NCBI RefSeq assembly: GCF_017963645.1
Contig: NZ_JAGMWN010000001.1
Location: 744,001-808,000 of the forward strand
DNA from: Marivibrio halodurans
GTDB lineage: Bacteria > Pseudomonadota > Alphaproteobacteria > UBA8366 > Aestuariispiraceae
Direction of reading: 5' to 3'
DNA length: 64,000 nucleotides
The notes beneath the pieces were generated by a model. The model was not told where the DNA came from. It made no database searches and saw only the letters and a program-made list of their open reading frames with translations. The position numbers were made by a program, and so were the translations under genes. This document shows positions 19,163 through 28,583 of the stretch, one piece after another. The stretch's first letter is position 1; every line of letters starts with the position of its first letter.

Positions 19163-20089
19163 ATGAAGATGGCGGTAATGGGGGCCGGTGCGCTCGGTTG
19201 TTATTTTGGGGGCCGAATCGCGGCCGCAGGCGGCGATATCGCCTTCATCGCGCGCGGCGCGCATCTCGAAGCCATGCGGCGCGACGGCATTCGGATCGAG
19301 AGCCCGCTCGGCGACAGCCATATCGAAAAGGTGACGGCGAGCGACGATCCGGCCGAAATAGGCCCCGTCGATTGCGTCTTCTTCCTGGTAAAGCTTTTCG
19401 ATATCGAGGCGGCCGCCCATCAAATGGCGCCCCTGATCGGCCCCGGGACCACGGTCGTCACCTTCCAGAACGGCGTCGAGGGCGCGGAGCGGATCGGCGC
19501 GATCGTCGGCGCGGAACGTGTCCTGGACGGAATCGCCTATATCCCCGCCCATATCAGCGCGCCGGGAACGGTCCATCATGGTGGCACGCTGGCACGCCTG
19601 CTGTTCGGGGAGACGGATGGCGGGCCGAGCACACGTACGGACGCGCTGCTCGACGTCATGAAGGCGGCCGGCATCGACGCCGAGATCGTCTCGGACATCC
19701 GGGTGCGCAAATGGCAGAAATTCGTGATGCTGAGCGCATTGAGCGCCACCACCGCGCTGACCCGGCTGCCGATCGGCCCCATCCTGGCCGATCCGGAGGG
19801 TGCGAAACTGTTCAAGGCGGCACTTGACGAAACCGTGGCCGTCGGCCGTGCCGAATGTTCCGGTCTCGCGGCCGATGCGGCGGATCAGGCGTTGGAGATC
19901 GCACGCGGCTTCGCGCCCGGCGTCCGCGCCTCCATGGCCGAGGATCTCAACCGCGGCAAGCGGATCGAGCTTCTCGATCTGAGCGGCGCGGTCGTGCGCC
20001 TGGGCGAGAAGCACGGCATCGACACACCGACACACCGGGTCGTGCTGCGGGCGCTGCACCCTTTCGTCGCGGGCTCACCCGCCGACTAG
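19163..20089 (+). CDS. panE: Ketopantoate reductase family protein (PanE/ApbA)
   Basis: A 308-residue NADP-dependent reductase. The dinucleotide fold begins MKMAVMGAGALGCYFGGRIA (GxGxxG), followed by VDCVFFLVKLFD and TFQNGVEG, and a helical C-terminal domain containing RVRKWQKFVML (catalytic Lys region). PanE reduces 2-dehydropantoate to pantoate for coenzyme A. Paralogues act on other 2-oxoacids, so the exact substrate is not certain. It is the third gene of a moaA-PPOX-panE run. Confidence 0.83.
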   Translation: MKMAVMGAGALGCYFGGRIAAAGGDIAFIARGAHLEAMRRDGIRIESPLGDSHIEKVTASDDPAEIGPVDCVFFLVKLFDIEAAAHQMAPLIGPGTTVVTFQNGVEGAERIGAIVGAERVLDGIAYIPAHISAPGTVHHGGTLARLLFGETDGGPSTRTDALLDVMKAAGIDAEIVSDIRVRKWQKFVMLSALSATTALTRLPIGPILADPEGAKLFKAALDETVAVGRAECSGLAADAADQALEIARGFAPGVRASMAEDLNRGKRIELLDLSGAVVRLGEKHGIDTPTHRVVLRALHPFVAGSPAD

Positions 20090-20095
20090 GCCCCT

Positions 20096-20971
20096 TTACC
20101 AGCGTCCCGTGCGCGCCGCCCAGGCGACCCGGAGCGCGCGGCTCACGGGCGGGTTGGCGAGCCGCCCGTCGAAGGGATCGCCGCCCGCCCGGCGAAGCTG
20201 CTTCAAATGCGCCGCCGCGATCGGCGCGGCAAGGAAGGCGGGCGTGGCCTCACCCGGCACGGACCGCCGCAGGGCGCGCGCCTCGCGCAGGTGCCCTTCC
20301 GCGCGCTCAAGCAAGGGCGCGACCGCCCTCGCGATGGCTTCATGCGGTTTCGCGGCGAAGAGGATGTCCTCCGTCGCGCCGGCCTCCTCCAGCACCGCCC
20401 GGGGCAGCATCATGTGCTTTCCCGCCAGGTGGAACGGCAGCGCGCGTACCTGCCCGACCAACGCGTGGGCAATGCCGAGCGCATCGGCGGCCGCCCGGCT
20501 CGCCGCCGTCTCCGGCACGCCCATCATCTGTTGGGCAAGGCGGATCAGCCCGCCGTTGGTCGCGCGGGCATAGTCCTCGAAATCCTCCAGCGTCTCGATC
20601 GTCCCTTCGTCCAGATCGCGGGCCCGGGCATCGATCAGCGCATCGAACAGGGCACGGTCCGGCCGCATGGCGTCGATCGCCCCGGCCAGCGGCAGGACCA
20701 CCTCATGGCGGCGCGGATTTCCGTCCTCGATCCCGTCCAGCGCTTCCCGCCACCATTGCAGGCGAATCTCGCCCAGCATCGCCTCGCTTACCACCTCGCG
20801 GGTCTTCGCCACCTCCGCGTTGAAGGCGTAAAGCGCGAACAGCGCCGGCCGATGCACCGCCGGCGCGGCGATGGCCATCATGTAGCGATCCGCATCCTGC
20901 CGCCGGACGAGACGCGCGCAGGGGCCGTCGCCCGCACGCTCGGCCTCCGGATCGACGATATCCTCGCTCAT
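20096..20971 (-). CDS. Squalene/phytoene synthase-fold protein lacking the Asp motifs (NDUFAF6-like)
   Basis: A 291-residue protein of the trans-isoprenyl synthase fold: ALYAFNAEVAKTREVVSE, LGEIRLQWWREALD and GQVRALPFHLAGKHMML. Both Asp-rich motifs that bind diphosphate-Mg in catalytic members are absent from the corresponding stretches. This is the pattern of NDUFAF6 (C8orf38), a complex I assembly factor with bacterial homologues, so a non-catalytic assembly role is more likely than terpene synthesis. It overlaps the upstream synthase-like gene by 4 nt. Confidence 0.75.
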   Translation of the reverse strand: MSEDIVDPEAERAGDGPCARLVRRQDADRYMMAIAAPAVHRPALFALYAFNAEVAKTREVVSEAMLGEIRLQWWREALDGIEDGNPRRHEVVLPLAGAIDAMRPDRALFDALIDARARDLDEGTIETLEDFEDYARATNGGLIRLAQQMMGVPETAASRAAADALGIAHALVGQVRALPFHLAGKHMMLPRAVLEEAGATEDILFAAKPHEAIARAVAPLLERAEGHLREARALRRSVPGEATPAFLAAPIAAAHLKQLRRAGGDPFDGRLANPPVSRALRVAWAARTGRW

Positions 20972-22065
20972 TCCGTCCCGTGCTCCGGTCCGACGTCGCC
21001 CAGGGCATCCAGCCCACTTTCCGTGAAAGCCCCAGCCACCACGCCCTTCGCGATACGCTCGGGCGCGTCGATAACCGCCCCCGGGTCATCGGCCATCCGA
21101 TCATGCAGACGTTCATAGACACCGATCAAGGTGGTCAGGATCGCACGTTCGCGCCGGCCGAGCGACGGCGCCACCCGGTCCCGGGCGGCGCGTATCGCCG
21201 CCCGATAGTCGCCCGCGCGCCGATGAATCTCAGCCGCGAGCGATAGGACACCCGGTTCCCGTGCCGCCATGGCCTCGGCCAGGCCGGCGCGGGTCAGCCC
21301 ATGGACCGCCAGCCGATCCGCCGGCAGGGTCACGAGTTGTCCCCCGCGCGCCGTATCCTTGGCGAGATCGCGCTGGATATGGACAAGATAGCAGAAGAGG
21401 GCCATAGGCCGCGCCGCCGCGAAAAGTGTATCTTCCGACAAGGTCGGAACGAGGCGCCCCCTCTCCTCCCGCATCGTGAGCACATGCAGGAAGACGGCCG
21501 CCGGCGCGACCGTGGCCCCCTCGCAATAGGCATCGAAATCGGCCCAACCCGCGATCGCTCGCTCAGCGACATCGCGGGCCATCGCCTCGGCCAGCGCGCG
21601 CCAAGCACGCGATCCCGGCGCACCGGTAGAAGCCGCGGCCAGCAGCGCGTCATGCACCGGCGCGGCGCCGGCGGCGAGCAATGGATCGCCCATATCCTCC
21701 GCGTCGGCCGACCGCCAGTCCCGGCCCGCCAGCGCGGCCTCGCACCGCGCGCACCAACGAGCCACCGCGCGAATAGCCAAGGGCCGCGCGGCGGCACGTG
21801 CCGTTTCGTCCATTGCCAGAAAACCGTCGTCGACGAAATCATCGACGATGCGCATGCTGGCATAGCAGGCCTCGAACAAGGCGCGCTTGCGCCCCGGCAG
21901 GAAGCGCCCGACCGCATCCAAATTCGAACCGCTGTCCCGCGTCACCGCGCGCGCGGCCTCATGCGGGGCCTGATCCGACAGGCAAGCGACCCTAAACCCG
22001 GCGAAGAAATCCTTTCGGGGGGCGGCGGATCGGCGAAGATCGGATGAATCGCTATGCGCTGGCAT
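20968..22065 (-). CDS. Squalene/phytoene synthase family protein with intact Asp motifs
   Basis: A 365-residue protein. The first Asp motif is RIVDDFVDD after GSNLDAVGRFLPGRKRALFE; the second is IQRDLAKD. Both are present and correctly ordered for head-to-head prenyl diphosphate condensation. It could make presqualene diphosphate, phytoene or a related C30/C40 product, and the organism has hopanoid transport genes. However, no hpnC/D/E or carotenoid genes are nearby, so the product is open. It is translationally coupled (ATGA overlap) to the next, motif-less paralogue. Confidence 0.78.
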   Translation of the reverse strand: MPAHSDSSDLRRSAAPRKDFFAGFRVACLSDQAPHEAARAVTRDSGSNLDAVGRFLPGRKRALFEACYASMRIVDDFVDDGFLAMDETARAAARPLAIRAVARWCARCEAALAGRDWRSADAEDMGDPLLAAGAAPVHDALLAAASTGAPGSRAWRALAEAMARDVAERAIAGWADFDAYCEGATVAPAAVFLHVLTMREERGRLVPTLSEDTLFAAARPMALFCYLVHIQRDLAKDTARGGQLVTLPADRLAVHGLTRAGLAEAMAAREPGVLSLAAEIHRRAGDYRAAIRAARDRVAPSLGRRERAILTTLIGVYERLHDRMADDPGAVIDAPERIAKGVVAGAFTESGLDALGDVGPEHGTE

Positions 22066-22174
22066 GCGGGGAGTTGAAGGCTATCATATCCGGGAATGCA
22101 ACCATTGGCTCGTTGATATCCCCTTAACCAATACGTATTAGCATTCTCCATGAGCACGGTCAGGATGGAAACCG

Positions 22175-23713
22175 GTGCCGCACGTCGATCTACGGGTAAC
22201 TACAGTGTCTCAACTCGTTGCCAAGGCCAAGGGATGGACGATCGAGACCTATCGCGAGGTCATCGACAATGCCGGCGTGGGATTATTCCAAACCCGGCTG
22301 GACGGCACCTATGTGTTCGCGAACGATACGCTCGCCCGCATGCTGGGCTATTTGGATGCCGATGCGTTGTTTCGCGATAACCCGAAGGTGGGGGATCGCT
22401 TCTACGCCAACCGGACCCAACGGGACGAGTTCCAGGCCCTCATGGCGCAGGACGGCCATGTCCGCGACTATCTGATCCAATGCCGCAAGATCGACGGCAC
22501 CGGGTTCTGGGTCAGCGAGACATCCAATGCCATGCATGACGTGCACGGAACGTTGATCGGCTATGTCGGGGCGCTGATCGATGTCACGGCACGTGTCCAG
22601 GCGGAGGACAGCTTCGCCCAACTATTCGACAACATGACCGAGGGCGTGTGCCGCACGACGCCCGACGGTCGGCTGGTACGGGCCAATCCCGCCCTGGTGC
22701 GCCTAATGGGCTTCGAGACGGAGCGGGCACTGATAGAAAGCATCTCCGATCTCGGTCAACAAGTCTATGTCGACCCGTCGCGACGGCAAACCCTCGTCCA
22801 ACTCATGACCGCTCGCGGCGAGGTCGCCGGCTTCGAGAGCGAAGTTCACCGGGTCGGAACCGGCGAAACGATCTGGATCAGCGAGACCCTGAGGGTACTG
22901 CGCGACGAGCACGGCGTGATTCGCTATTACGAAGGGACCGTGCGCGATATCACGGAACAACGCGCGTCCTATGAGCAACTTCGCATCGCCAAGGAGGCCG
23001 CGGAGAACGGTCACCGGTCCAAGGCGCGATTCCTCGCCAATATCAGCCACGAACTGCGCACGCCGCTCAACAGCATCATCGGCTTCTCGGAGGTCATGCG
23101 CACGGAACTGTTCGGCGCGCTCGGTTCCGAGAAATATCGCGGCTATATCGAGGACATGCACAACAGCGCATCGATGCTGCTGAGGCTGATCGACGACATC
23201 CTCGAGATCGCCAAGCAGGAGGCGGGGCAGACCGCCCTTTCCCCGGAAAGCATCGAGCTGCCCGACGCCCTGGACCGGGCGATACGTGTCCTTCGGCCAC
23301 GCGCCGAGGCACGCGGTGTCATCCTGGGCTATATGGCGCCGCCGCCTGCCGTTACCTTCAACGCGGACCCGAACCGCCTCAATCAGATCCTGGTGAATCT
23401 CGCCGGAAACGCCATCAAGTTCAACCAACCGGGCGGGCATGTCCGTTTCGCCGGCCATGTCCACGACGATCGGCTGGAGATCAAGGTCATCGACGATGGA
23501 CCGGGCATCGACCCCCGTGACGTAGAGCGCCTGTTCCAACCGTTCGAACGCAGCCGCGACGCGCAGGCCCGCGCGGTCGAGGGCACGGGCCTCGGCCTTC
23601 CACTCGCGCGCGATTTGGCGCGGCTGCATGGCGGCGATGTCCTGTTGACGGGCGAATTGGGCAAGGGCACGACCGCGACGGTGATCCTCCCGCTCCCGAA
23701 ACGAACCCTATAG
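22175..23713 (+). CDS. PAS-PAS sensor histidine kinase (cytosolic)
   Basis: A 512-residue kinase without TM segments. Two PAS domains occupy about residues 22-140 (YREVIDNAGVGLFQTRLDG) and 145-265 (FAQLFDNMTEGVCRTTPDG). A HisKA domain follows with phospho-acceptor H292 in ISHELRTPLNSIIGFSEVM. The ATPase has N box LVNLAGNAIKF, G1 DDGPGI and G2 GTGLGLPLA. No response regulator is adjacent, so it is an orphan that may feed a phosphorelay. The first codon is GTG at 22175; a second GTG lies at 22205. Confidence 0.88.
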   Translation: MPHVDLRVTTVSQLVAKAKGWTIETYREVIDNAGVGLFQTRLDGTYVFANDTLARMLGYLDADALFRDNPKVGDRFYANRTQRDEFQALMAQDGHVRDYLIQCRKIDGTGFWVSETSNAMHDVHGTLIGYVGALIDVTARVQAEDSFAQLFDNMTEGVCRTTPDGRLVRANPALVRLMGFETERALIESISDLGQQVYVDPSRRQTLVQLMTARGEVAGFESEVHRVGTGETIWISETLRVLRDEHGVIRYYEGTVRDITEQRASYEQLRIAKEAAENGHRSKARFLANISHELRTPLNSIIGFSEVMRTELFGALGSEKYRGYIEDMHNSASMLLRLIDDILEIAKQEAGQTALSPESIELPDALDRAIRVLRPRAEARGVILGYMAPPPAVTFNADPNRLNQILVNLAGNAIKFNQPGGHVRFAGHVHDDRLEIKVIDDGPGIDPRDVERLFQPFERSRDAQARAVEGTGLGLPLARDLARLHGGDVLLTGELGKGTTATVILPLPKRTL

Positions 23714-23757
23714 CCTCCACAGGCGTGGCGGATCGGTTCACCCGCCTCGCTCGAAGC

Positions 23758-23787
23758 GCTTCACACGGGGATGCTTCACACGGGGAT
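23758..23787. repeat. Exact tandem duplication of a 15-bp unit
   Basis: GCTTCACACGGGGAT occurs twice head to tail between the histidine kinase and the convergent Mth938 gene. The second copy contains the stop codon of the Mth938 gene (23776-23778). Confidence 0.9.
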
Positions 23788-24150
23788 CAAGGCCGCCGCG
23801 ACAGGGCGCGCCTCCGCCAGAAGCACATTGAAGGTTCGGCACGCCGCGCCCGTGGCCATGAAATCCACGGCCACCCCACGATCCTTCAAGGCCGCGCGAA
23901 GATCGGACGAAACCAGCCGCATCGACGGCCCGGTACCGATCAATAGCAGTTCGACCGGCTCCTCGGCGCTCAGAACCGGAGCAAGGGATTCGAGCGTCAA
24001 GACCTCGAGCCGATCGACGGTCCAGGCGGCGACCCGCATCGGAAAGACGATGACGGGTCCCTCATAAGGCGTCTTGGCGATCTTGAAGCGCCCCGGGCCG
24101 TAGCTGTCGATGACCTGCCGGTCCTCGGGGATGGCGGGCGTTATCTCCAT
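23776..24150 (-). CDS. Mth938-fold protein (DUF498, NDUFAF3-like)
   Basis: A 124-residue protein starting MEITPAIPEDRQVIDSYGPG. Conserved stretches VIVFPMRVAAW, LLIGTGPSM and VAVDFMATGAACRTFNVLLAE match the Mth938 fold. The mitochondrial member NDUFAF3 helps assemble complex I; in Alphaproteobacteria this gene commonly precedes secDF-yajC, as here. The start at 24150 fits family length; longer in-frame sequence is excluded. Function in bacteria is not established. Confidence 0.82.
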   Translation of the reverse strand: MEITPAIPEDRQVIDSYGPGRFKIAKTPYEGPVIVFPMRVAAWTVDRLEVLTLESLAPVLSAEEPVELLLIGTGPSMRLVSSDLRAALKDRGVAVDFMATGAACRTFNVLLAEARPVAAALIPV

Positions 24151-24225
24151 CCGGATAGCCCTCCCTGAACGGTCCGCGCATATGCCGGTGGGCGGGGCCC
24201 CGCGCACATCGTCGATTGAGTGATC

Positions 24226-25176
24226 TCAGCCCTTGGCAGCTTGCGGGCCGGAACCGCTGCCCTCGCCCGGCGCGATCTCCTCGTCGCCGCGCCTCGGCCG
24301 GAGATAAAGCAGCAACGGCACCGCCACGAGGACCGAGGAATAAGTTCCGATCACGATGCCCCAGATCAAGGCGATCGAGAAGCCACGGATCACCTCGCCG
24401 CCGAAGAAGACGAGCGCGAACAGCGCGATCAACGTGGTCAAGCTGGTCATCACGGTACGCGACAATGTCTGATTCAACGCGCCGTCGAATAACTCCGCCA
24501 GCGGCATGCGCTTATACTTCCGGATGTTCTCGCGCACGCGGTCGAACACGACGACCGTATCGTTGATCGAATAGCCCGCGATGGTCAGCACCGCCGCGAC
24601 GGTCGACAGGTTGAATTCCAGTTGCAGCAGCGCGAACAGCCCCATCGTCGCGATGACGTCATGGGTGAGCGCGACGATGGCGCCAAGGCCGAACTGCCAT
24701 TCGAAGCGGAACCAGATATAGATCATGATCGCGGCCAGCGCGCTCAGCACCGCGTAGATCGCCGCTTCCTGCAGTTCGGAGCCGATCGTCGGGCCGACGA
24801 ACTCCTGCCGACGATACTCGACCACCCGCTCGTCGATCGCGGCCTTCGCGACCTCCAGCGCCGCGCGCTGGGCCTCTTCCTCGCCGGGCTGGCGTTGGAT
24901 GCGGATCAGAACGGTGTCCGGCGCGCCGAATTCCTGCAAGGCCACCTCGCCGAGCCCGAGGCCGTTCAGGTCCGCGCGCATTCCCGACAAATCGGCCGGA
25001 CCATCCGTCTGAACCTCGATCAGCGTACCGCCCAGGAAATCGATACCGAGGTTGAGGCCGCGCCCCGCGACAAGCGCGATCGAACCAAGGATCAGCAAGG
25101 CCGAGAAGGCGAAGCCGATCTTGCGCCAGCGCATGAAGCCGATCGTCGTTTCGGCCGGGATCAGTTTGAGCAGCAT
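24226..25176 (-). CDS. secF: Protein translocase subunit SecF
   Basis: A 316-residue SecF with six TM helices. TM1 is followed by the conserved GLNLGIDFLGGTLIEVQ segment and the first periplasmic domain; later come AIVALTHDVIATMGLF, YSINDTVVVFDRVRENIRKY and TLTR-type LNQTLSRTVMTSL signatures. With SecD and YajC it uses the proton gradient to pull preproteins through SecYEG. It lies 37 nt downstream of secD. Confidence 0.96.
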   Translation of the reverse strand: MLLKLIPAETTIGFMRWRKIGFAFSALLILGSIALVAGRGLNLGIDFLGGTLIEVQTDGPADLSGMRADLNGLGLGEVALQEFGAPDTVLIRIQRQPGEEEAQRAALEVAKAAIDERVVEYRRQEFVGPTIGSELQEAAIYAVLSALAAIMIYIWFRFEWQFGLGAIVALTHDVIATMGLFALLQLEFNLSTVAAVLTIAGYSINDTVVVFDRVRENIRKYKRMPLAELFDGALNQTLSRTVMTSLTTLIALFALVFFGGEVIRGFSIALIWGIVIGTYSSVLVAVPLLLYLRPRRGDEEIAPGEGSGSGPQAAKG

Positions 25177-25213
25177 GGGTCTCGCCTTCCCTTGGGCAGG
25201 ATGCGGTCGGTCG

Positions 25214-26788
25214 TCAGATCGGCAGCGTCTGCGGCCGCTTCGCGCGCAACCAACTGACGACGAAGAAACGTGTCACCATGATCGCCGTGAACATCGAGGT
25301 CACGATGCCGATCGACAGCGTCACGGCGAAGCCCCGGATCGGCCCCGACCCGAAGGCAAAGAGTAGAACGGCCGCGATCAATGTCGTCAGATTGGCGTCG
25401 ATGATGGTGGAAAGCGCGCCGCGATAGCCCGCGTCGACCGAGGATATCGGGTTGCGGCCATTGCGCGCCTCCTCCCGAATCCGCTCGAAGATCAGAACGT
25501 TCGCGTCGACCGCCATGCCGACGGTCAAGACGATGCCCGCGATACCGGGAAGTGTCAGCGTCGCCTGCAGCGCGCTCAACAAAGCCAGGATCAGGGCCAG
25601 ATTAACGACCAGCGCCAATACCGTCATCAGCCCGAAGAGGCCGTAGCTCGCGGCCATGAAAGCCGCGACGGCGACGAAACCGATGATCGAGGCGAGCTTC
25701 CCGGCCTCGATCGAATCCTGGCCGAGGCCCGGTCCGACGCTGCGCTCCTCTATATAGGTCAGCGGCGCGGGCAAGGCGCCGGCGCGCAGCAGAATCGCCA
25801 GATCCTCCGTCTCCTGGAGCGAGAAGTCCCCGGTGATGATACCGTTGCCACCCAGGATCGGCTCGTTGATGCGCGGGGCGCTCACCACCTCGTTATCGAG
25901 CACGATGGCGAGTTGCTCGCCCGTATTCTCCGTCGTCGCCTCACCGAAGCGCTGGGCCCCCCGGCTGTCGAAGCTGAAGGAAACGACGGCACGGCCCTGC
26001 TGGAAGGTGGATTGCGCGTTGGTCAGATTCTCGCCGCTGACGATGACCCGGCGCTCGACCAGATAATATTGGACCGGCTCGCCATCCGGCCCGGTCTCGC
26101 GCGAGGGCATGAGGTCGAGGCCCGGCGGCACACGGCCCTGACGCGCCTCCTGCACCGACTCGGACCGGTCCACCAGATGGAAGGTCATCTTCGCCGTGGT
26201 GTTGAGGACCTCCTTCAGGCGCGCCGTATCCCCGATGCCCGGAACCTGGACCAGAATCCGATCCTCGCCCTGGCGTTGGATCGTGGGTTCGGTCGTCCCG
26301 AATTCGTCCACGCGGCGCCGAACGATCTCGATCGACTGATCGATCGCGTTGCTGATCAACTCCTCGCGCGCCGAGTCCGGCAAACCGAGACGGAACGAAC
26401 CGGTCTCCGTCGCATCGACCGTGATTTCGTCATCGAGGTCGCGGACGATATCGCGAACCTCATCCACCTTGTCCGGATCGGCCAGCGTGAAGGTTACGGC
26501 CCCATTGGTGACGCCCAAGCCCCGGGCGCGCACCCGCGCCTCGCGCAGCGCGCCGCGCACCGCCTCCTCCGTCGATTGCAGCCGCTCCGCGATCACGGCT
26601 TCCGTCTCGACCTGCATCAGAAGATGCGCGCCGCCCTGGAGATCGAGGCCGAGATTGACCGTCTTGCTAGGCGCCCAACTCGGCAGATCCTTGAATGCGG
26701 AGGGCGCGAAGTTCGGCAGGGCATAAATCAGCCCCAGGGCGCAAACCGCCGCGATCAGGATCTTCTTCCAAAGCGGAAACTGAAGCAT
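25214..26788 (-). CDS. secD: Protein translocase subunit SecD
   Basis: A 524-residue SecD. TM1 is at the N-terminus, then NLGLDLQGGAHLLMQVE, a large periplasmic P1 head (about residues 60-330), and a six-helix RND-like membrane domain with GMAVDANVLIFERIREE and FFVVSW-type ends. It partners with SecF in proton-driven late-stage protein export. The gene order yajC-secD-secF on one strand is the standard operon. Confidence 0.96.
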   Translation of the reverse strand: MLQFPLWKKILIAAVCALGLIYALPNFAPSAFKDLPSWAPSKTVNLGLDLQGGAHLLMQVETEAVIAERLQSTEEAVRGALREARVRARGLGVTNGAVTFTLADPDKVDEVRDIVRDLDDEITVDATETGSFRLGLPDSAREELISNAIDQSIEIVRRRVDEFGTTEPTIQRQGEDRILVQVPGIGDTARLKEVLNTTAKMTFHLVDRSESVQEARQGRVPPGLDLMPSRETGPDGEPVQYYLVERRVIVSGENLTNAQSTFQQGRAVVSFSFDSRGAQRFGEATTENTGEQLAIVLDNEVVSAPRINEPILGGNGIITGDFSLQETEDLAILLRAGALPAPLTYIEERSVGPGLGQDSIEAGKLASIIGFVAVAAFMAASYGLFGLMTVLALVVNLALILALLSALQATLTLPGIAGIVLTVGMAVDANVLIFERIREEARNGRNPISSVDAGYRGALSTIIDANLTTLIAAVLLFAFGSGPIRGFAVTLSIGIVTSMFTAIMVTRFFVVSWLRAKRPQTLPI

Positions 26789-26855
26789 CTAATCCTCGAG
26801 GCAGACGACAGGGAAAAGGGTGGATCGGCGTGGGAACGAGCCGGACAGCGGGCGA

Positions 26856-27341
26856 CTACTTCTCGTCGCCCTTCTTCGTATCGTCCTGTTCGGCGTCGCC
26901 CTTATTGTCGCCGTCCTTGTCGGCCGGCGCGGGCGAGGCCGCCGCCTTTTGCCCACCGAGCAGACCGCCGAGCAATCCGCCCTTCTTCTCCGTCGCGTCA
27001 TTGGCCGCGGCCGCGCCGCCCTTGGCGGGCTCGGTCTTGTTGATCACATCCGCGACCATGGCGCGGGAAACGCGGACCTTCACGCCGTCCGCGATCTCGA
27101 CCTGCAATTCCGTCTCGTCGATCACCTTGGAAACGGTGCCGAACACGCCGCCCCCGGTCAGGATCTTGTCGCCACGGCGGATCGCCTGCAGCTTCTGCTG
27201 ATGCTGCTTCTGCCGCTTCTGCTGGGGACGGATCAGCAGGAAATAGAAGATCACGAAAATCAGGATCAGCGGCAGGAAGCCGACGAGCGCGCCCCCACCA
27301 TCCGCGCCGCCACTCTGGGCCCAGGCGGTCGAAATCAGCAT
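26856..27341 (-). CDS. yajC: Preprotein translocase accessory protein YajC
   Basis: A 161-residue protein with one N-terminal TM helix (about 20-38) followed by FYFLLIRPQQKRQKQHQ, the YajC hallmark, and a small cytoplasmic domain (GDKILTGGGVFGTVSKV). It is longer than the usual 100-110 residues because of a disordered, charged C-terminal tail rich in Ala, Gly, Lys and Asp. It is first in the yajC-secD-secF operon. Confidence 0.94.
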   Translation of the reverse strand: MLISTAWAQSGGADGGGALVGFLPLILIFVIFYFLLIRPQQKRQKQHQQKLQAIRRGDKILTGGGVFGTVSKVIDETELQVEIADGVKVRVSRAMVADVINKTEPAKGGAAAANDATEKKGGLLGGLLGGQKAAASPAPADKDGDNKGDAEQDDTKKGDEK

Positions 27342-27679
27342 CGGAGTCTCCTCGGGGCCGCCGGTCCGATCCGCCCTTGTTCGGCGTTGGTCGGGCCCGG
27401 CCGGCCCGGCATTCGGTTGCTCGGGTCGGGGCGCCCATCGGCCCCCGGCGAAATCCGCGCGGGACTATACCTGCCAAAAGCGGGAATGCAACGCCGCACG
27501 GTGCCGCACGCGCGGCGATTCACGGCACGGGCGCGCACCTCCATCCGGGCGTCCCGGGATTGACCGGCAAGACCTCTCTGCTATCGTCCCGCTGATTTCC
27601 GGCACGCTGCCTTTCGCCCCGCCGGATTTTGGGACGCCCCCGCCAAACAGTACCCGCCAACAATAATGGACATGCACTC
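27342..27679. other. Divergent intergenic region between yajC and the DUF815 gene
   Basis: About 340 nt with no supported gene. It must carry the promoter of the yajC operon and of the DUF815 gene. Several GC-rich inverted repeats occur (for example GGGCCCGGCCGGCCC near 27390) but none has a T-tract, so I do not call a terminator. Confidence 0.5.
27560..27587 (+). promoter_or_regulatory. Candidate sigma-70-type promoter of the DUF815 gene
   Basis: TTGACC at 27560-27565 is followed after 16 bp by TATCGT at 27582-27587, about 90 nt upstream of the ATG at 27680. The -35 fit is good and the -10 fit is fair. Confidence 0.4.
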
Positions 27680-28561
27680 ATGAGCGCGCCGACCGGCCCC
27701 GGCCAGCAGGAAGATATGACGGCCTATCTGGCCCGGATCGCCGATGCGCTGGAACGCCTCAGCCCCCCGCCCCCGCCGGCGCCGGACGCACATGCCGCCG
27801 ATGCCTTCGTCTGGCAGCCCGGGGACGGCCAATTGGTGCCGATCGCGGCCGTCAACCGCGTGCCGATCGACCTGCTTCAAGGCGTGGAAAGCCAGCAACG
27901 CCAGCTTCACGACAATACCAAGCGCTTCGCCGACGGCCTACCGGCCAACAACGCGCTGCTCTGGGGCGCGCGCGGCACGGGCAAGAGTTCCCTGGTCAAG
28001 GCGGTGCACGCCGCGATCAACGAGGATCATCCGGGCGCGCTGGCGCTGGTCGAGATTCATCGCGAGGATATCCCGACCCTGCCGACGCTGCTCGGCCATC
28101 TGAAGGCGATGGAACGGCGTTTCGTGCTGTTCTGCGACGACCTCAGCTTCGACGGCCAGGACGCGGCCTATAAGTCGCTGAAGGCCGTGCTGGAAGGCGG
28201 GGTCGAGGGCCGGCCGGAGAATGTGGTGTTCTACGCCACCTCCAACCGGCGCCACCTGATGCCGCGCGACATGATCGAGAACGAGCGCGGCACCGCCATC
28301 AACCCCTCCGAGGCGGTGGAGGAGAAGGTCTCCCTCTCCGACCGCTTCGGCCTCTGGCTCGGCTTCCACAACACGGATCAGAAGACCTATCTCGCCATGA
28401 TCCGGGGCTATGTCGCCGCCTATGAAATCCCGGCCGAGGAGGAGGAATGGAAGCCACAGGCGATCGAATGGTCGGTCACGCGCGGCGCGCGCTCCGGCCG
28501 CGTCGCCTGGCAGTTCATCCAGGATCTCGCCGGACGCCTCGGCGTCCCGCTATCGGGATAA
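27680..28561 (+). CDS. DUF815 family P-loop ATPase
   Basis: A 293-residue protein. A Pro-rich linker (about residues 28-36) is followed by the ATPase domain: Walker A GARGTGKS (96-103), Walker B FVLFCDDLSF, and FYATSNRRHLMPRDM as sensor 1. The late SDRFGLWLGFHNTDQ segment is typical of DUF815. The family's cellular role is unknown to me. The ATG at 27680 is chosen over an in-frame start at 27629 because family similarity begins after it. Divergence from the sec operon is a common arrangement. Confidence 0.85.
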   Translation: MSAPTGPGQQEDMTAYLARIADALERLSPPPPPAPDAHAADAFVWQPGDGQLVPIAAVNRVPIDLLQGVESQQRQLHDNTKRFADGLPANNALLWGARGTGKSSLVKAVHAAINEDHPGALALVEIHREDIPTLPTLLGHLKAMERRFVLFCDDLSFDGQDAAYKSLKAVLEGGVEGRPENVVFYATSNRRHLMPRDMIENERGTAINPSEAVEEKVSLSDRFGLWLGFHNTDQKTYLAMIRGYVAAYEIPAEEEEWKPQAIEWSVTRGARSGRVAWQFIQDLAGRLGVPLSG

Positions 28562-28583
28562 AGCAACCGCGAGGCGGACGCCG

